Source: CAZKTF01 sp964555565 (GTDB lineage Bacteria > Planctomycetota > JAJSAM01 > JAKLKS01). From it: a stretch of 5,528 bases of DNA. Positions 4,183 to 5,528 of the stretch are shown one piece after another. The translations under genes and the position numbers were made by a program. The first letter of the stretch is position 1. Every line of letters begins with the position of its first letter. The notes beneath the pieces are model-generated. The model did not search any database and was not told the origin of the DNA. It saw only the letters and a program-made list of their open reading frames with translations. Location of the stretch: positions 1 to 5,528 of the forward strand of contig CAZKTF010000238.1 in the NCBI GenBank assembly GCA_964555565.1, given 5' to 3'.

Positions 4183-5271
4183 ATGGGACTGTGCCTGAGA
4201 CTGCCGGCGACTCTGAGCGCGGAGCCGGACGTGGTGAGGGCTGGGTTCTGGGGCGGGATCGTCTACCGGGCGGTCCTCGAGCTGGCCAAGGCGCAGGGCT
4301 GGGATGGGATCGTGGACCCGGCCGACCTGACCCCGGCGCTTCTGGCCCGCCACCTGAACGGCCGCTCCGACCTGCACTCCAGGCTCGGGCGCGGGCTCGC
4401 GGCGTGCCTTCGGGCGGGCCTCCTGGTCCCCGTCGAGGGCCAGTGGGTCATCCCGAAGTGGAGGGACTACCAGCCGGACCCCACGGCGGCGGACCGGCAG
4501 CGGCTCTGCCGTCGGCTCAAGCGGGACGACCTGCTCCGGAAGGCGCTGGAGGCGCCGTCACGGCCTGTCACGGGTGTCACTGTGAGTCACAGTGACACCC
4601 GTGAGTCACGCCGTCGTAGAGACGTACGTCTTCAAGGATCAGATCCCCCCCCCTCCCCCCCGGCGGACCGGGGGGGAGCGGCAGCGTCCCCCTCCGGGGA
4701 GGACGACGGCGGCGCGGCCGGGGCGGGGTGCGCAAGCGGCCCGCCCGCCGCGTCGGCGCCGGCGACGGCCAGGCTCCAGGTCGCGCTTGAGGCCCGGGGC
4801 GTGAGGCTCGGCGAGCGGCCGCTCCGCGGGGGAGTGCGCCCGGCGGTCTGGCTCCAGCATGCCGAGCCCATCCTGGCCGAGGGGACCACGGTGGAGGTCC
4901 TCGCGGACGCCGTCGCGGCCGCGGACCCAGGGGCGAAGCCCTGGGAGGTGTTCAAGCGTCTCCGTGGGAGGCCCAGGTGGCCGACCATCGCGCCGATGCC
5001 GCTCGAGGTGGCGGCGCGCCGGGAGGAGGAGAGTCGCGGCCGGGGCGCGGTCGAAGCAGTGTGGGGCGATCTCCTCCGCACGGACCAGGCGGACCGCGTC
5101 ACGCGGGGACGGGACTGGCGCGCGTGGGGGTTGGCGATCGCCTCGGCGATCGAAGGCGCGGTCACCGGCAAGGCGCTCGCCGAAGCCCTCGCCAGCGCGC
5201 CAGCGGCCAGTCCCGCGGACCTGGCCGGGCTGCTCGAAGCGGCTGGCGGATCCATGGCGAAGGTCGGTTGA
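4183..5271 (+). CDS. Putative phage replication initiator / replisome organiser (winged-helix N-terminus), 362 aa
   Basis: The start ATG 4183 is set by a perfect Shine-Dalgarno. Residues 20-95 look like a winged-helix DNA-binding domain of phage replication proteins: F22-W-G-G-I-V-Y helix, 'GWDGIVDPADLTPALLARHLN', a second helix L72-A-A-C-L-R-A-G-L-L, then a beta hairpin ending W88-V-I-P-K-W93. The following phrase W93-R-D-Y-Q-P-D-P-T-A-A-D-R-Q-R closely resembles the W-x-x-Y-Q-x-D-P-T-A-A-E-R linker of such proteins. Residues 129-141 are encoded by a large palindrome within a GTCAC array (separate entries). Residues about 143-197 are a Pro/Gly/Ala/Asp-rich flexible linker. The C-terminal half is helical, Ala-rich and has K-P-W-E-V-F-K (about 252-258), of unknown role. 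The stop shares one base with the next ATG (TGATG). The gene is secure. The replication role is inferred from N-terminal resemblance and the embedded repeats; a transcriptional regulator is the main alternative. Confidence 0.75.
   Translation: MGLCLRLPATLSAEPDVVRAGFWGGIVYRAVLELAKAQGWDGIVDPADLTPALLARHLNGRSDLHSRLGRGLAACLRAGLLVPVEGQWVIPKWRDYQPDPTAADRQRLCRRLKRDDLLRKALEAPSRPVTGVTVSHSDTRESRRRRDVRLQGSDPPPSPPADRGGAAASPSGEDDGGAAGAGCASGPPAASAPATARLQVALEARGVRLGERPLRGGVRPAVWLQHAEPILAEGTTVEVLADAVAAADPGAKPWEVFKRLRGRPRWPTIAPMPLEVAARREEESRGRGAVEAVWGDLLRTDQADRVTRGRDWRAWGLAIASAIEGAVTGKALAEALASAPAASPADLAGLLEAAGGSMAKVG
4557..4609 (+). repeat. Helically phased GTCAC array (candidate origin iterons)
   Basis: GTCAC begins at 4557, 4567, 4576, 4586 and 4605, with a one-mismatch GACAC at 4594. 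The steps are 10, 9, 10, 8 and 11 bp, averaging close to one helical turn, so all copies face the same side of the DNA. The array lies inside the initiator-like gene, directly after the winged-helix region. Origins within the initiator gene are known from lambda O and other phages; origin function here is inference. Confidence 0.6.
4568..4604. repeat. Perfect 37-bp palindrome
   Basis: The sequence is perfectly dyad-symmetric about G4586: every base from 4568 to 4585 pairs with its partner from 4604 back to 4587. The left arm begins TCACGGGTGTCACTGTG and the right arm ends CACAGTGACACCCGTGA. Symmetry breaks at 4567/4605 (G opposite G). As a hairpin it would have about 17 pairs and a tiny loop. 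It lies within coding sequence (residues 129-141), so a Rho-independent terminator is unlikely (no T tract follows). A protein-binding site or origin cruciform fits better. Confidence 0.9.
4620..4631. repeat. 12-bp palindrome AGACGTACGTCT
   Basis: A second, smaller perfect palindrome lies 16 bp right of the 37-bp one, in a locally less GC-rich stretch (about 4610-4645). It may belong to the same binding or origin region, or be chance. Confidence 0.5.
4645..4676 (+). repeat. Homopolymer cluster C9-T-C7 ... G7 in the linker
   Basis: C runs at 4645-4653 and 4655-4661 and a G run at 4670-4676 fall in the Pro/Gly-rich linker of the initiator-like protein. The C7 and G7 runs can pair as a hairpin. 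A net one-base change here would send translation into an Arg/Pro-rich frame that stops at 4804, so the tract is frameshift-prone. Confidence 0.7.
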
Positions 5272-5528
5272 TGAACGGAGGGAACGTGCAGGACTACAGC
5301 CAGCATCCGACGGTGAGACGGCTCGCCGACATGGACCTGGCGAGGCCGGTCATCGACCGGCCCGCGGTAGAGCGGGCGCTGATGGCCCACCTCAGGGCCT
5401 TGGGGCAGCCCGAGCGGCCCGTCGAGTGGCTGGAGGACGGGGAGAAGGGGTTCACGGCAGCGTGGGACGCCGCGAGGGCCGCCGCGGGGGACGCCGCGTG
5501 GGCCGCCGCGGGGGCCGCCGCGTGGGCC
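5271..5528 (+). CDS. Phage-type protein with Ala/Trp tetrapeptide repeats, partial at right edge
   Basis: ATG 5271 shares its A with the preceding TGA and has GAAGGT (5259-5264) six bases upstream. An alternative GTG at 5286 sits only 3 nt behind GGAGGG and cannot be excluded. Eighty-six residues are visible before the edge. The N-terminal 60 residues include a helix (A32 to L44) and the phrase L-G-Q-P-E-R-P-V-E-W-L-E-D-G-E-K-G-F. From residue 63 the protein becomes six four-residue units of the form A-A-[W/R/G]-[D/A], still continuing at the edge. I associate this head-then-AAWD-repeat layout with hypothetical proteins of phages and GC-rich bacteria; no function is known to me. The repeats probably form a long helix or a compact helical solenoid with Trp at fixed positions. 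The gene is real with good confidence; the role is unknown. Confidence 0.8.
   Translation, partial: MNGGNVQDYSQHPTVRRLADMDLARPVIDRPAVERALMAHLRALGQPERPVEWLEDGEKGFTAAWDAARAAAGDAAWAAAGAAAWA
5457..5528 (+). repeat. In-frame 12-bp tandem repeats (six units, cut by the edge)
   Basis: Six contiguous 12-bp units with consensus GCCGCG-[T/A/G]-GGG-[A/C]-C encode the tetrapeptides of the partial right-edge gene. The first unit is the most divergent (GCAGCG). Near-identity of the later units at the DNA level suggests recent expansion by slippage or unequal recombination. Confidence 0.9.

Noticed and set aside
4568..4604. The 37-bp palindrome as a Rho-independent terminator
   Set aside because: It is inside a long coding frame and is not followed by a T tract.

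Overview
This window looks like part of the early/accessory region of a temperate or lytic dsDNA phage, or of a prophage, from a very GC-rich bacterium. The base composition and codon third positions are strongly G/C throughout. Protein style would fit a GC-rich proteobacterium such as a myxobacterial or Anaeromyxobacter-like host, but that is only an impression; nothing in the window fixes the taxon.

Layout. At the left edge (1-170, minus strand) lies the start of an exported protein with a clear signal peptide. It is transcribed away from everything else and may be a host gene or phage cargo. A short divergent intergenic region follows (171-293) with a tandem 20-bp-period repeat and a (GC)7 run. 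From about 294 to the right edge every gene is on the plus strand and almost all are chained by 4-nt ATGA/GTGA stop-start overlaps: two tiny ORFs (294-461, 458-694), a papain/C39-like phage protein (691-1191), a small phage protein of unknown function (1188-1499), a C5-cytosine DNA methyltransferase (1496-3193) and a D12-class adenine methyltransferase (3190-4087, frameshifted at a 12-G run). After a 95-bp gap with a perfect Shine-Dalgarno comes a replication-initiator-like winged-helix protein (4183-5271). Last is an Ala/Trp tetrapeptide-repeat protein that runs off the right edge (5271-5528).

How the genes may work together. The tight coupling suggests one polycistronic early operon. The two methyltransferases, with no restriction endonuclease beside them, fit phage self-modification against host restriction. 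The winged-helix gene contains a perfect 37-bp palindrome inside a helically phased GTCAC array, which makes it a candidate initiator with the origin inside its own gene, as in lambda O.

The most notable items are: (1) the GTCAC array/palindrome within the putative initiator gene; (2) seven tandem copies of a 'P-x-x-T-[ILV]-T' target-recognition-like repeat in the cytosine methyltransferase; (3) the G12 tract that breaks the adenine methyltransferase exactly inside its SAM-binding loop and would be repaired by one base; (4) a bipartite repeat placed identically upstream of two GTG start codons.
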